Source of the DNA: Saccoglossus kowalevskii
Taxonomy: Eukaryota > Hemichordata > Enteropneusta > Harrimaniidae
Direction of reading: 5' to 3'
Assembly: GCF_000003605.2 (NCBI RefSeq)
Contig: NW_003125589.1
Coordinates: 1-48,160, forward strand
DNA: 48,160 nucleotides
Shown: positions 47,545 to 48,160 of the stretch, piece after piece
How the letters are laid out: each line of letters begins with the position of its first letter
How positions within the stretch are numbered: the first letter of the stretch is position 1
Notes under the pieces: generated by a model
Seen by the model: only the letters and a program-made list of their open reading frames with translations
What the model was told of the DNA's origin: nothing
Database searches by the model: none
Made by a program: the position numbers and the translations under genes

Positions 47545-48160
47545 TACTAAGCAGTACGAACTGGTCTGAACACCTTGTTCTCTTGACCTTAAGCAGTTAC
47601 TAAGCAGTACAAACTGGTCTGAACACCTTGTTCTCTAGACCTTAAGCAGTTACTAAACAGTACAAACTGGTCTGAACACCTTGTTCTCTAGACCATAAGC
47701 AGTTACTAAACAGTACAAACTGGTCTGAATACCTTGTTCTCTTGACCTTAAGCAGTTACTAAGCAGTACAAACTGGTCTGAACACCTTGTTCTCTAGACC
47801 TTAAGCAGTTACTAAACAGTACAAACTGGTCTGAACACCTTGTTCTCTAGACCTTAAGCAGTTACTAAGCAGTATAAACTGTTCAGAACACCTTGTTCTC
47901 TAGACCTTAAGCAGTTACTAGGCAGAACAAACTGGTCTGAACACCTTTTTCTCTAGACCTTAAGCAGTTACTAAGCAGTACAAACTGGTCTGACATCTTG
48001 TTCTCTAGACCTTAAGCAGTTACTAAAAAGTACAAACTGGTCTGAACACCATGTTCTCTAGGCCTTAAGCAGATACTAAGCAGAACCAACTGGTTTGAAC
48101 ACTTTGTTCTCTAGACCTTAAGCAGTTACTAACAGTACAAACTGGTCTGACACCTTGTTG

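Larger units (their letters stand above)
1..48160 (+). repeat. 53-bp satellite array, ~900 head-to-tail copies, filling the window
   Basis: Every line of the window carries the same unit, recognisable by TCTAGA, CTTAAG, GTAC and GAACA in fixed order. Spacing between equivalent bases is 53 (for example gttctctaga at 9181 and again at 9234). All copies point the same way; I saw no reverse-complement unit. The array has no edge inside the window, since both ends cut through a monomer. Most copies differ from the consensus by zero to four substitutions. The main dimorphism is ACTAAGCAG versus ACTAAACAG. No gene, RNA gene, mobile element or unique sequence interrupts it, so the entire window is non-coding as far as I can see. 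An array of this kind is typical of eukaryotic constitutive heterochromatin; the host is not identifiable from the sequence and I do not recognise the family by name. Confidence 0.98.

Noticed and set aside
1-48160. CRISPR array
   Set aside because: There are no unique spacers. The whole 53-bp unit is conserved, no cas-like gene is present, and the copy number is about 900.
1-48160. Iterons of a plasmid or phage origin
   Set aside because: Iteron clusters have a handful of copies next to a rep gene. Here hundreds of copies fill 48 kb with no coding sequence.
1-48160. Known centromere satellite with CENP-B box, or telomeric repeat
   Set aside because: No sequence resembling the CENP-B box core (TTCG....A..CGGG) was seen in the consensus; TTCGTTAGACG variants lack the rest. 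The unit is not the 171-bp alpha-satellite length. No TTAGGG-type runs.
1-48160. MYB-type sites (TAACTG opposite CAGTTA, and AACTG)
   Set aside because: The core is only five to six bases and is expected often by chance. Nothing besides repetition supports it.
1-48160. Transposon insertion, tRNA or rRNA gene, or inverted array segment
   Set aside because: Every line keeps the forward monomer landmarks; no target-site duplication, terminal repeat, RNA gene or reverse-oriented unit was seen.
1-48160. Coding tandem repeat protein
   Set aside because: 53 is not a multiple of three and stops occur in all frames on both strands within about three monomers.

Overview
The whole 48,160-base window is one uninterrupted satellite DNA array. 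A 53-bp unit repeats head-to-tail in a single orientation from the first base to the last, about 900 times (48,160/53 is about 909). I found no gene, RNA gene, transposon, unique spacer, inversion or flanking unique sequence. Both ends fall inside the array, so its true length and chromosomal position are unknown. An array of this size and uniformity points to eukaryotic heterochromatin (centromeric, pericentromeric or subtelomeric). The sequence does not identify the species. The unit is about 41.5% G+C and its consensus has no CpG. It carries stop codons on both strands, and because 53 is not a multiple of 3 a reading frame cycles through all phases, so long open frames cannot form while the period is exact.

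Monomer anatomy. Two inverted repeats tile almost the whole unit. One is GGTCT-GAACA / CCT / TGTTC-(TCT)-AGACC. The other is CAGTT / 13 bases / AACTG. A short TTAAG lies between them, inside a CTTAAG palindrome, and TCTAGA is a second short palindrome. The unit also holds an 11-bp imperfect tandem duplication (TAAGCAGTTAC then TAAGCAGTACA). The GAACA-CCT-TGTTC core sits in a 15-mer that matches 11 of the 12 defined positions of the steroid-receptor (GR/AR/PR/MR) palindrome AGAACAnnnTGTTCT. At least 21 variant monomers match all 12. Whether this has any function is inference.

Region by region. 1-2,150: single monomers of many variant types; the first ~430 bp match 27,406-27,835. 2,160-6,140: a ~1.65-kb block duplicated in tandem with 2,331-bp spacing, with a partial third copy between. 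7,140-8,760: an 1,115-bp tandem duplication. 9,050-10,300: the cleanest, most consensus-like stretch. 10,380-12,600: an ~836-942-bp higher-order repeat, copied again about 17.9 kb away at 28,240-30,500. 15,060-15,285: a four-copy expansion of one rare variant. 19,095-21,410: a ~770-bp block present twice, and again at 46,779-47,544. 21,460-22,870: a ~1.4-kb block repeated at 42,513-43,923, with a shortened relative at 39,400-40,680. 23,430-24,200, 30,870-31,590 and 38,020-38,790: three copies of another block. 24,650-26,560: a 901/689-bp series marked by an A-tract variant. 26,561-27,090: a 266-bp pentamer in tandem. 32,650-37,720: tandem higher-order units of 954, 424 and 901 bp. 38,290-39,243: a 477-bp tandem unit.

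Taken together, the array looks like the product of repeated unequal exchange and segmental amplification at many scales. Almost all spacings are whole multiples of 53 bp. A few clusters of one-base indels break the period and may be sequencing or assembly artefacts; one of them creates the longest open frame in the window, which I reject as a gene.
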